DNA of 64,000 bases from positions 27,199,073 through 27,263,072 of the forward strand of contig OZ024914.1 in the NCBI GenBank assembly GCA_964017125.1, written 5' to 3'. Under the pieces are notes generated by a model, which saw nothing but the letters and a program-made list of their open reading frames with translations, searched no databases and was not told where the DNA came from. This document shows, one piece after another, positions 1 through 12,100 of the stretch (the stretch's first letter is position 1; each line of letters begins with the position of its first letter). Origin of the DNA: Flabesymbios commensalis (taxonomy: Eukaryota; Annelida; Polychaeta; Terebellida; Flabelligeridae). A program made the translations under genes and the position numbers.

Positions 1-329
1 CCAGCACAGTCAGGAGCCCTATTTTCAAGATGGTACAGTGAAATCTTTTATTATCACTGGCTTAATAGTCCCAGAGCTAGGGGGGTTTTATTTGTGTTGA
101 AAGGTCCATACGATCTAAGAGTTCCACCTATAGTGAAATTTTCTCAGGAATCCGAATCTGCGCGTCTTACAAAAATCATCCTGTCCAAAAGTACCGTGAA
201 AACCCTTTAAACACTAGTACTGTCAAAATCGCAAACCGCACTTTGAAATATTGCGTATGAAGTGATTGTTTGCTAAAATTGTGGTAATTTTCTATTTAAA
301 TACTTTTTTAATTATTTATTATCCTCACA

Positions 330-1600
330 TATGACACAGGCTTTCACATGGATGTAAAATATTTTGTGTCTGATCTATGACAAATACACAATATAGCTTT
401 AAGTTGGTATTTTAACACGTAATTTTACTCATTTTTCATACTTTTTCACTAAATAGACAAAATACTTTTCTCTCAGCCGATTTTTGTATAGTATAAATGT
501 TTTGTTTTGATTCAAACATGTTCTAGAACTATTGTTGACTTAAAATTAACCCATTTGGAATAAAAATAATGAGTTATGTGAACATATTACTCGCTTTTTT
601 CGTTAGACGTAAAATTAGCTCGCTTTTCTTCAGGCTCGGGAAAATTGACCATATCTCACATTTTTGCCCACTGAATAGTCAAATTTTGAGCTATATCAAT
701 ATATTTGATATCAATAGAAAGCTACTGGCACATGCCTTCACATGGATGTAAAATATGTTGTGTCTGATTATTGACAAATGCACAAAAAAGCTTTAGGTTG
801 GTATTTTATCCCTTAATTTGACCTTTTTTCATACTTTTTCAGTAAATAGTCAATTTCTCAGCTTTTGTGTATAATAAATATTTAGTTTTGATTCAAACAT
901 GTTCAAGAACTATTGTTGACTTAAAATAAACCCATTTGGAATAAAAATAGTGAGTTATGTGAACATATTATATACTTTTTTGGTTACTTATAGAATTTGC
1001 GCGCTTTTCTTCGGGCTCAGGAAAATTGTATGTATCTCACAGTTTTGCCCAATGAGTTGTCAAATTTTGAGCTATATCAATATATTTAATATCAATAGAA
1101 AGCTACTGGCACAAGCCACGGATGTATAATATTTTGTGTCTAATCTTTGACAAATGCACAAGAGAGCTTCAAGTTGGTACTTCAACCCTTAATTTTACCT
1201 ATTTTTCATACTTTTTCAGTACATAGTCAATATACTTTTCTCTCAACTGATTTTTGTGTATAATAAATATTTAGTTTTGATTCAAACATGCTCTAGAATT
1301 ATTGTTGGCTTAAAATAAACCCATTTGGAATATAAAAAATAATGAGCTATTCGAACATATTACACACTTTTTGGGTTAGATGTAAAATTTGGGCACTTTT
1401 CTTCCAGCCCGGGGAAATTGACAGTGTTTCACATTTTTGTCCAATGAGTACCCGGTACCCAAAATAAAAAATGTAACAACATCTTTGATATCAGTTAAAA
1501 GTGACTATCAAGGGCTTTAACGTGGATACATAATATTTTGTTTCTGTTAAATACGAAATGTACAACAATTAAGCGCTAATTTTGTATTTTATCCCTCCAT
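330..1600 (+). repeat. Left-arm tandem repeat, about 4 units of ~390 bp
   Basis: Four diverged units begin near 342, 735, 1115 and 1512, each opening with a variant of CATGGATGTAAAATATTTTG and containing ATTCAAACATGTTCTAGAA and CCCATTTGGAATAAAAATAA. The units are AT-rich with no long open frame. The same set returns in reverse complement in the right arm. This is a higher-order repeat inside the palindromic element, not a gene. Confidence 0.75.
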
Positions 1601-1714
1601 TTGAACAATTTCCAGCCTTTTCTTAGTGAATACCAGCAAGCCTTCTCGCTCATGTTAATTTTATATGGTATAAATGTTTGTTATTACTTTTACATTCTCT
1701 GGAGCCATTTTTCA

Positions 1715-2775
1715 AAAGTTATCTTGACGACTGAAGAAGTGATCATAGCCAGTTTTAAAGTTATCTCAGCCACTACAAAAGTTATCTTAGCCACTGAAGA
1801 AGTGATCATCACAAATTTAAACGTCATCTCAGCCACTACAAATGTGATCTTGGCCACTGAAGAAGTTATCACAGCGACTTTAAAAGTTATCTCACAGTCA
1901 CTACAAAAGTGATCTTGGCCACTGAAGAAGTGATTACAACCGCTTTAAAAGTTACCTCAACCACTACAAAGATTATCTTGGCCACTGAAGAAGTGAACAC
2001 AGCTACTTTAAAAGTTATCTCAGCCCCTACAAAGTGATCTTGGTCACTGATGAAATGATCACAGCAACTTAAAAAGTCATCTCGCCAATGCAACAGTTAT
2101 CTTGGCGAGTTAAGAAGTGATCACAGCCACTTTAGAAGTTATCTCAGCCACTACAAGGGTGATCTTGGCCACCAACAAACTGGTGTCAGCAAATTTACAG
2201 GTTATCTAAGCCACTACAAAGTCCTCTGGGCCACTGAAGAAGTGATCACAGCCACTTTTAAAAATATCTAAGCGACTACAAAAGTGATCTTGACCTGTGA
2301 AGAAGTGGTTACAATAACTTTGAAAGTTATCTCTGCCACTATAAAAATAATCTTGGCCACTGATGAAGTGCTCACAGCGACTTTAAAAGTGATCTCAGCC
2401 ACTACAACAGTGATCTTGGCCACTGAAGAAGTGATCTCAGTCACTTTAAAAGTTATCTCAGCCACTACAAAAGTGATCTTGACCACTAACAATCTTATGC
2501 CAGCCCACTAAGTAATCTTGGCCACAAAAAACTGATCTTGTCCACCGTGGAAGTGATCACATTCACTTTAAAAGTCATCTCAGCCGATACAAAAGTGATA
2601 TTGGCCACTAATAATCTTATGTCAGTCCCTAAAAAATGATCTAGGTCACTACAAAAGTGATATTGACCACTAAAGAAGCCATCACAGCAACTTTAAAAAT
2701 CATCCCATCTACCACAAAGCTGATCTTGGTCACAAACAAACTGATCTTGTCCACTAAAGAAGTTATCACAGCAAC
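1715..2775 (+). repeat. 63-bp minisatellite, left arm
   Basis: About 16 units of a ~63-bp repeat with the core GTGATCTTGGCCACTGAAGA followed by AGTGATCACAGCCACTTTAA and a final AGTTATCTCAGCCACTACAA. As the period is a multiple of three, short frames of 21-residue repeats stay open on both strands (for example repeats of VILATEEVITATLKVIS). The two-strand openness and lack of any start or splice context argue that these are repeat artefacts rather than proteins. Confidence 0.8.
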
Positions 2776-2789
2776 TTTGTAGTGGTTAA

Positions 2790-3830
2790 GATAACTTTTT
2801 AAGTGGCTGTGATCATTTCTTCAGTGGCCAACATCACTTTGTAGTGGCTTAGATAATTTTGTCAGTGGCTGACAACAGTTTGTTACTGACCAAGATCACC
2901 TTTGAAATGGCTGAGATAACTTTTAAAGTGGCTGTGATCACGTCTTCAGTAGCCAAGATCACATTTGTAGTGGCTGAGATACCGTTTAAAGTGGCTATGA
3001 TTACTTCTTCAGTGGCCAAGATCACTTTTGTAGTGGCTGTGATAACTTTTAGAGTTGCTGTGATCACTTCTTCAGTGACTAAGATCATTTTTTTGTGGCA
3101 AAGATCACTTTTACGGGCTGACATAAGATTGTAAGTGGTCAAGATCACTTTTGTAGTGGCTGATATAACTTTTACTGTGACTGAGATCACTTCTTCAGTG
3201 TCCAAGATCACTTTTGTAGTGGCTGAGATCACTTTTAAAATCGTTATGAGCTCTTCGTCAGTGGCCAAAATCATTTGTATAGTGGCAGAGATAACTTTTA
3301 AAGTTATTGTCACTTTTGTAGTCGTTTAGATATTTTTAAAAGTAGCTGTTATCACTTTCTTCAGTGGCCCAGATCACTTTGTAGTGGCTTAGATAACCTT
3401 TAAGTTGGCTGACACCAGTTTGTAAGTGGCCAAGATCACCTTTGTAGTGGCTGAGATAACTTCTAACGTGGCTGTGATCACATCTTCACCCGCCAATATA
3501 ACTTTTTTATTGGCGAGATAACTTTTTAAGTTGCTGTGATCACCTCATCAGTGGCCAAGATCACATTTGTAGTGGATGAAAAAACTGTTAAAGTCGCTGT
3601 ATTTATACTTCTTCAGTGGCCAAGATAGCTTTTGTAGTGGTTGAGGTAACTTTTAAGGTGGTTGTTATCACTTCTGCAGTGGCCAAGATCACTTTTGTAG
3701 TGGCTGAGATAACGTTTAAAGTTGCTATGATCACTTCTTCAGTGGCTTAAATAACTTTTGTAGCGGCTGAGATAACTTTAAAAATGGCTTTGATCACTTC
3801 TTCAGTCGTCAAGATAACTTTTGAAAAATG
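2790..3830 (-). repeat. 63-bp minisatellite, right arm (inverted)
   Basis: This is the mirror of the left-arm minisatellite: units of CTTCAGTGGCCAAGATCACT with TTTGTAGTGGCTGAGATAAC. The switch of direction lies at about 2780-2800. A frame of about 154 residues on the minus strand (2849-3313) is entirely made of the 21-residue repeat and is not taken as a gene. Confidence 0.8.
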
Positions 3831-3899
3831 GCTCCAGAGAATGTAAAAGTAATAACAAACATTTATACCATAGAAAACGTTGGAAATTGTTCAAATGGG

Positions 3900-5200
3900 G
3901 GGATAAAATACAAAATTAGCGCTTAATTGTTGTACATTTCGTATTTAACATAAATAAAATATTATGTATCCACGTTAAAGCCGTTGATAGTTACTTTTAC
4001 CTGATATTAAAGATGTTTGTACATTTTTTTTAAATTTGGGTAACCAGTACTCATTGGGCAAAAATGTGAAACACTGTCAATTTCCCCGGGGGGGGGGGGG
4101 GGAAGAAAAGCGCCCAGATTTTACATCCAACCCAAAAAAGTGTGTAATATGTTCAAATAGCTCATCATTTTGTATTCCAAATGGGTTTATTTTAAGTCAC
4201 CAATAATTCTAGAACATGTATCAAAACTAAATATTTATTATACACAAAAACCAGTTGAGAGAAAAGTATTTTGACTATGTACCGATAAAGTATGAAAAAT
4301 AGATAAAATTAAGTGTTAAATTACCAGCTTCAAGCTCTCTTGTGCATTTGTCAAAGATTAGACACAACATATTTTACATCCGTGGCCTGTGCCAGTAGCT
4401 TTCTATGGATATCAAATATTTTGATATAGATCAAAATTTGACTACTCATTGGGCAAAACTGTGAGATACATACAATTTTCCTGAGCCCATAGAAAACAGC
4501 GCAAATTTTACGTGTAAACAAAAAGGCATGTAATATGTTTACATAACTCATTATTTTTATTCCAAATGGGTTTATTTTAGGTCAACAATAGTTCTAGAAC
4601 ATGTTTGAATCAAAACTAAATATTTATTATACACAAAAATTAGTTGAGAAAAAAGTATTTTGACTATTTACTGAAAAAGTATGAAAAAAGGTCAAATTGA
4701 GGGTTAAAATACCAACTTAAAGCTTTCTTGTGCATTTGTCAATGATCAGATACAAAATATTTTACATCCATGTGCCGGCATGTACCAGTAGCTTTCTATT
4801 GATATCAAATATATTGATATAGCTCAAAATTTGACTACTCAGTGGGCAAAAGTGTTAGATATGGTCAATTTTCCCGAGCCTGAAGAAAAGCGAGCTAATT
4901 TTACGTCTAACGAAAAAAACGAGTAATATGTTCACATAACTCATTATTTTTATTCCAAATGGGTTAATTTTAATTCAACAATAGTTCTAGAATATGTTTG
5001 AATCAAAACTAAACATATGTACTATACAAAAATCGGCTGAGAGAAAAGTATTTTGTCTATTTAGTGAAAAAGTATGAAAAATGAGTAAAATTACGTGTTA
5101 AAATACCAACTTAAAGCTATATTGTGTATTTGTCATTGATCAGACACAAAATATTTTACATCCATGTGAAAGCCTGTGTCATATGTGAGGATAATAAATA
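3900..5200 (-). repeat. Right-arm tandem repeat, about 4 units of ~390 bp
   Basis: Reverse-complement counterpart of the left-arm repeats; units contain TTATTCCAAATGGGTTTATT and CAAAACTAAATATTTATTAT. A run of about 14 G at 4088-4102 interrupts one unit. Order and spacing mirror the left arm, so the whole element was inverted as a block rather than by independent insertions. Confidence 0.75.
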
Positions 5201-5447
5201 ATTAAAAAATTATTTAAATAGAAAATTAACACAATTTTAGCAAACAATCACTTCATACGCAATATTTCAAATTGCGGTTCGCGATTTTAACGGTATTAGT
5301 GTTTAAATGGTTTTTGCGGTACTTTTGGACAGGATGATTTTTGTAAGACGCGCAGATTCGGATTCCTGAGAAAATTTCACTATTGGTGGAACTCTTGGAT
5401 CGTATGGACCTTTCAACACAAATAAAACCCCCCTAGCTCTGGGACTA

Positions 5448-5976
5448 TAATGATATCTCGCAAATCATGCATCTAAGGCTAAAATCTCTTATTATCAGCC
5501 AAACGCATTCACTTTAGCCCGATAGCCTCAGTATATTCTTTCCAGCTAGTAGTCCTATTATGTGTTCTATTATATAATATAATTATAGGCCTATACATTA
5601 TGTGCATGTATCTACACTATATATCAAGATGCAGGGCCTATAATTATGGCTCTGTATTAATTTTGATATTTAAACATCCACGATACTATTGGGATGCTTG
5701 TATAGTGTTTGGTGTTTTTCACGCCGCTTGTGTCACCGCGGGCGCCGCAGAGAATTGATTTTGTTTTCTCTCAAAAGTAGGGCCTAAGCACGATCTGATT
5801 ACATTTTGGAAGGAATCCGTTTGACACAAATGGTTCATGGCAGCCGTCGTGAAAAAACGACCGCACGTGTGGTGTGTAGTAGTAGGGGCCTATTGTTCTT
5901 GTTTCTGGGGATGCTTTTAATGTTATCATGTTGAAAACATTCATTACACTCCACTACAATTTCTTCCAATTTACAG
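5448..5976. other. Flank with no recognised feature
   Basis: Between the palindromic element and the first visible exon I see no open frame, RNA gene or repeat array. An upstream exon of the plus-strand gene could lie here or left of the palindrome, but none could be supported. Confidence 0.5.
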
Positions 5977-6137
5977 TCGGCTGAGAAGCAGCTTAACACA
6001 CTGAGGCAGGCAATAGACCATGTCCCTGAAGCAAAGGACAAGATTTGTATGATGCTGGAATACGACCTACCCACGAGAGAAGCCGAGTGCGTCCAGCTTG
6101 TAGAGCAGATTCGCCAAAAATATAATGACATAATGAG
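5977..6137 (+). CDS. Exon A of the helical-protein gene
   Basis: Acceptor TTCCAATTTACAG precedes 5977 and donor GTGAGT follows 6137. It encodes 53 codons plus two bases, starting SAEKQLNTLRQAIDHVPEAK and ending NDIM, a strongly amphipathic, charged helix. It opens in phase 0, so a further 5' exon must end on a complete codon. Its short length and polar heptad-like spacing fit a coiled-coil or spectrin-type bundle. Confidence 0.75.
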
Positions 6138-9100
6138 GTGAGTGAAAATAATTGTTGGCAAAAGTCACAATTAATAGAAACATAGGCCTACGATTTAATT
6201 GGCTTACGATTTACGTGATAGGAAAACAAAAGTGAAGCGAAAGGGATTGTTTTACTATTTTACAATAGTAAGCCGACGAACGGTATTTCATCTGTTTGTG
6301 AATTTGATGTCATTATATATACCAGGTGGGCATAACCAACGTTTTCTCAGTGGGTTTTGTTTTAAAATATATTTATCTAGTTTTTCTATTTAGCCTAGAT
6401 GCTAAAACACAACAATAGTTAGTAACCACACGTTATAACTGGGATAGGCCGACATTTTGAAATTGATCTCCTTCTGAGTTGCATATTATAAACAGGCCAA
6501 TACTATACGTTAATTGAACTCTGCCAAATACCAACGTTAATGTTACTGTTTCTGTAACTACTGCTACAACGGGCAGCTGTTATCACCAGCACAGTATTTC
6601 CAATGCATCCTTTCTATGTTCAGAGATTTGAACCTGGAACATGTGATTGATGAGACTAAGGTGTGGCTCGGTGAGAACTATACGCCCACTGGCAGCAGCG
6701 TACACCCGCAGATACTACACACACTGCATTACCGCACTACAAAAACAAAGATGGAGAAACTCAAACAGGATATTATCAGACGCAGAGAGGAACTCAAATT
6801 TATGTGGCAAAAAGCTGAAAATCGAGTGCTGGTGGCATCTAAGATTCATAAGTACAAAGAAAAAGCCGAGAGGGTAAGTTTAAAACACTGGCGAGGTGGC
6901 CTCCGCCAAGAATATCTACTGCAAAGATGGTAAATTTTGCGGTTTACCCTAGCTCTTATATGTATAAATATTTTTACTTGAAAGGGAAAATATTCTTCTA
7001 TGTCATTAACAAGAGGACTGAAGTGCTATATCATCCCCCGCCATAAATTAGGTTAGACTTTTTGCGGTCACAAATATTTAGAAAGTTGATTTTTTGGTGG
7101 CCATTTTAAATTTCAGTAAAATCACATGCACATTTCCAGATGGTGGGTAATGTGATTGTACAATGTGAATTATTACTGATTTCAATTTTTCAGTTTTTGT
7201 GCCCACAAGGAAATATGAAGTTTAGCCATGGCGGCCATTTTGAATTTCAGTAAAACCTTAAAAAAATCACTTGCACATCTCCATATCGTGGGAAATGTGA
7301 TAGTAAAATTAGAATAATTTCTTTCCTTAAGTTTTGTAGTTTTTGCGCCCACAAATTTTTTTATCACTTGCACATCCCCATGTTCCTAGGAATGTGATGT
7401 TAAAATTTAAAAAAAAGTTCACCGACAAAATTTTTTTACACCCCCCAAAAAATTAAAGTTGATCTGTGGCGGCCATTTTGAATTTCAGTAAAACCTTGAA
7501 AAAGTAACCTGCTCATCTCCATATCATGGGGAAAGTGATAGTAAAATTTGAATAATTTCTGACTTTAAGTTTTACAGTTTTTGCACCCACAAAAAAATTT
7601 AGAGTTGCCCTCTGGCGGCCATTTTGAATTTTGGTAGCATCTCTAAAAAATCACTTGCACATCCCCATGTTGATACGAATGTCATGTTAAAATTTCAAAA
7701 AGATTTGACCAGTAGTTTTTGAGTTTTTGCGCCCACAAGAAAACGTGACGCCACACAGAATCCTGGCGCGACTAAAATCCCCCTTCCCCTACGGACGGGG
7801 GATAAAAAAGGTAATTTAAAATATTGGATTCAAATTTGGTTAATCTCAAATGTCATTGATAATTGAATCTAATCCGACCGTAAGACATCGTTTTTGTAGA
7901 AGGGGGGGGGGTTTACATGTTGTGAATGAAATGATAGGTCAAGTGCGGCTCTCATATAGGTCTATTGCACTTGGAATTTTATTGCAAGAATTATTAAACA
8001 CGCGATATGTTTATCGATTATACCCTCTTATCTGATCCTACTGAATACAATGAATAGAAAATGAGGATGATCATAGCAAGCTGTTACATATGGTTTACCA
8101 TGTTTACAACATGACAACTAAACATACAAAGGACTGTTCTGCTACCCTTTACACTCTAAGTATAAATTATTCTGAAGTTCTGTGGGGCTTAAAATTGTAC
8201 CGGGCTCTGAACAACAGTTCACGTCATCCATGCCTACAAGTTATGTAAATGGCACAAAAGAAAATCGGTACCCTAAAAATACAGTCAATAAAATGGTGGC
8301 TTAGTTATAGTCCTTTATGTGTAGGCTAAGACAATGCAGATTTGTAAATTTAGGGTAGCTACGCCTAATATAAGCATGGTCCTAATATGAGCATCTATAT
8401 GCCTATGCCATATAACTCGAAAAATTAGGGTCCTGGCCGCTCCCCTAATATTTATTATAGGGGGCCTACGACTTAGCAATCACCAGGCGGCAGTAGCCTA
8501 CTGTTGATATAAATTACCAATAACCAATAAACGTAATTAAATCAAAGTCATGGTATGTTAATTTGAATGGAATTTTTTTCACAAAAAGCACATTAAATGA
8601 TGATAAAAAATGCTAATAATATTTTAAAAGTGATGAAACCTATGATAATCACTGTATTCAAGTAATTACGAGTTTTGACTGCACAAAAAGCATGTCTGCT
8701 GGTCATAAATAGAGTGATACCATTACGAACAAAAAGTTTTCCTTAATATCAGTACACACGTTTTTTCCTAATATTTTTATTTCTGCATGAAATTAGGACA
8801 GCAAAACAGTTTTGTTTTAAGAGTGTGTATATGATATTATATACCTCGATTGAACAAGGTGTTCATATTAGGACACTTCCCCTATATACTGAAACATTCA
8901 ATCCTATTATATGTTTCCTGCTGTAGGCAGATTCACACAATAAATTTACTTTACGAATACGCCTTAAAAAAAATCTGACGGATACCAAAATATGGGTGCG
9001 GCATAACTAAGTTTACCGCTAACATTCTCAATCCCAGCCCCTTGCGCTCACAAAAAAATCCCTATTTACCTTTATTCGGACGATACCAGATGGGTATAAG

Positions 9101-12100
9101 CCTGTGTCGATCTAATAGGCCTACGCTGGTAATATAATATGATCGCTATACATATGATAAGATCTTGCAGTTCACACGTCATTTCACAAGCGTGAAGCCT
9201 CTGCTTGAATCCTCCTTTTCACTTTCATTTTCCCTGAGCCTGGCTTTGACTCTTCTATAATAGTCATACAGCTATCGTAGTCACATATGCCTTATAAGCA
9301 TGTCTGATCTCCCTTAATATATTAAATCACACAAACTCACCATACCAATTAAATGTGACAATAATAATAATCTAACCACTCAACTGTAGGCCCTAATTTC
9401 GTTTACCTTTTACACATTTTTACAACAAGTACTGTGAACAGGTTTACAGATCACAAAAAGAAGGTAAAATAAGATAACCATTTCAAGCGCTATTGGATTT
9501 TCTTGCTGAATCATCGTTGCCTTTGTTATGATGTTACAGGTGTTAAGCTGGGTGAGGGAGGTGGGTCTGCCCACGCTAAACCAAGACCCAGAAATAGCAG
9601 ACTGTCTGAGCAAGGCAGAGATCCTGTTGACACATTACCAGACCGGATTTTACAGCATAGCACAGGTGGGTGATACGGCCATTCTGATAACCTTTTGTGG
9701 TAGATCATCCATAGTCATTTTCCTTCGTGACAGGATAATCTCACTTTATTCCAGCAGCCAGGCGATGGCTTAGAGTTGGCTCGATGTTAATACAATATCT
9801 GAGATTTTGGCACGTTTGAAATAGACCTACGTATGTTACATTTCAGACTCAGAGAAGGAGACGTGGCGCTTTGGTACAGCGCCTGACTGCCCCGCCAGTC
9901 AAGCACTCGTCCCGGGTTCGAACCCCACTGAAACACGCGTGGTTTTTTTAGAGAAATATCCTTGTTTCTCCCTTCTCAATGTGACTCACACATTTCAGAC
10001 TAAACTAAATCGCAATTGTTCATGCTAGTAATAATGTTATGTCGTAATAACATAATTTACAAGCTCAGCATAGTCTTTCTACTGAATTCATTATTCACAC
10101 TACGGGGGTGGCATGATTGCGTTGTTTGTTCAGGGGCATTCGCAGCCGCCACAGTAATTATTGTCCGTGCTGTAACGTTAGAACACGCAAGATTATTACA
10201 CAGAAATATCTTGAAAAAATTAAATAGGCCTACTGGGCCTTAAGTGTATTGTCCCTGTGTCACACAGGCATACGCATGGGCGTGTTCCCATCTTGAAAAC
10301 TTTTGAAGATTAGGCCTATAGTGCAACCTGAAGCACAATTTTCTTAATGGCCGCAGCCATTTTGAAACATGCCAAAAGTTAATGGAGTAGCTGCCTGGTT
10401 GGGTAGGCCTACATATAAACAGCCCAGCAGATATCGGGTACATTGCAGTAACGGTTATCAAGATGATGCAGGGGGAATGCTTGCATATAGTCTACTGTAT
10501 GAATGGTTTTAGTTATCACGGCTTTGGCGAAATGACCACAAAGAATAAAGTGGTGACCATTCAAAAATATCTCGCCGGTATCACACATGCTTTACGTATG
10601 ACACAGCCTCAGCGCGAATGCCAGAAGGAGATTCCTTCGTATTGTTCAAATTTGCAAAACACATTATTTAAATATCGGATGAATATTGAAGCGTAAGAAT
10701 TATAGTATGGCTATAAGAATAATTTACTGATAATTAGGATTATCATGCTTGAACCACGCCAATATGGTGCATTATCAACCTTCACTCTTCCGAGGTCGAC
10801 CACAAAAATAGACTGTGAGGGTTGTCTTATGAAACCGGGTTTCACAATCCGCTTGAAGCAATAGCTTAGACCCCCATATATAGACCCTATAGAGTGTCAC
10901 TTAAACCTTTGAGCTAGATAATAATGATTTATAATTTTTTTGATTGTTTTTGCCAATTGAACCATACTTAATTGCATAGACTTCTGCGAAGCGTCGATTA
11001 GAATAGCCATATTGCTGTGAACTGTTTTATAGTGTGGATAATGGAATTACCCTAAAATCGCGAAAATGTGTCACTGTGCTCTTGACATTAGCAAACGTTC
11101 TTTGAAGGTAATGTGTCATTAGCTAGTTAAGTTGAATGGTCTCCCCGCAAGCCGTCGCCACTGACGATATCCGTGCCATATTTCACTTACATATATATGT
11201 GTTGTTACAGGTCGTGCAAATATCACTTATTATGAACGTAGCCAAATACACTGAGCTATCAGTGAGTGTCACAGTCACCCACTGAGATTTTGTATGGCAT
11301 TTACACATATCCAACACCAGGGGTCACTGTCGTCTGTTACGTCACTGTCTGCCAACCAGCAGCCAGCAATTCATAAATCAGGCACCAGCGGTGAGGTAGA
11401 TCGTGATTGGCCAGTTGTGTTTAGATGCACACCTGCCCATCCGCTGCCAACACATAGGAATTTGTGCACGCAGTGCTCGTCATACAAACCTGAGGGTATC
11501 CATGAGTGTTCCACTTTATATTTATTGATAATTAATTTAATGGAGTTTTTAAAAGTATGAGCTAAGCACAATTTTTACTACATACGGTATATATCAGTGT
11601 ATATTCAGTCTAGATATTTTTATCTCATTTTCAGAAGCGTCGATGGTAATAACATGAATCGAGTTATTTTGCACTCTGTGAGGCCATCGTTCTGAAAGAA
11701 GCGGGATTTTCCCATGCACCTAGATGCGGCAGTACAGAAAGTGGCTGTGAAATCTCTGTACTCTGGTGGTTAATATTAGCTGATCGGGGGAAGATGACCA
11801 GTGTCTGAAGTAGAGATAGAGACACTGGTGACACGAGTGAAGTAGCCAAAGTGTTATCAAGCTTAAGGCAGCTTATCATCCTGCAATTATTGGTTTAATC
11901 ACATGACCATGTATTTTTAATTAAAAATACAAGGCTAGGTCTATCCATACAAAAACTCCATTGGACCATAGCACATGGAATCCTCCTCCTCAGAGTTTAT
12001 TTATGCTATTTTTTCTGGACCACTAAAAGGATGAACTCATGGTTTTTTTAATCTTGTTTCTTGTGACATAATCACTGTTTAACAACACATTTTGACGACA

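Larger units (their letters stand above)
66..5447. mobile_element. Giant palindromic (foldback) DNA element
   Basis: The sequence from 66 reads as the reverse complement of the sequence ending at 5447. The outer ends match as TAGTCCCAGAGCTAGG on the left and its complement on the right, and the match continues along arms of about 2.7 kb that look about 90-95% alike by eye. TAA stands directly outside both ends (63-65 and 5448-5450), a candidate 3-bp target duplication of the kind known for PIF/Harbinger elements. No transposase frame is visible, so it would be non-autonomous. Each arm has an outer zone of ~390-bp repeats and an inner zone of 63-bp minisatellite. Superfamily assignment is inference; the palindrome is plainly visible. 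Confidence 0.85.

Noticed and set aside
2849-3313. 154-codon open frame on the minus strand
   Set aside because: It consists only of 21-residue repeats of the 63-bp minisatellite, and equivalent frames are open on the other strand.
9860-9935. Functional tRNA gene
   Set aside because: B box is good, but the anticodon arm and acceptor stem do not fold normally and the unit ends in a SINE tail with target duplications.
11280-11560. Plus-strand 88-codon frame in the intron between exons C and D
   Set aside because: No good acceptor/donor pair in matching phase; exons C and D already join in phase 0 and make one spectrin-repeat length.
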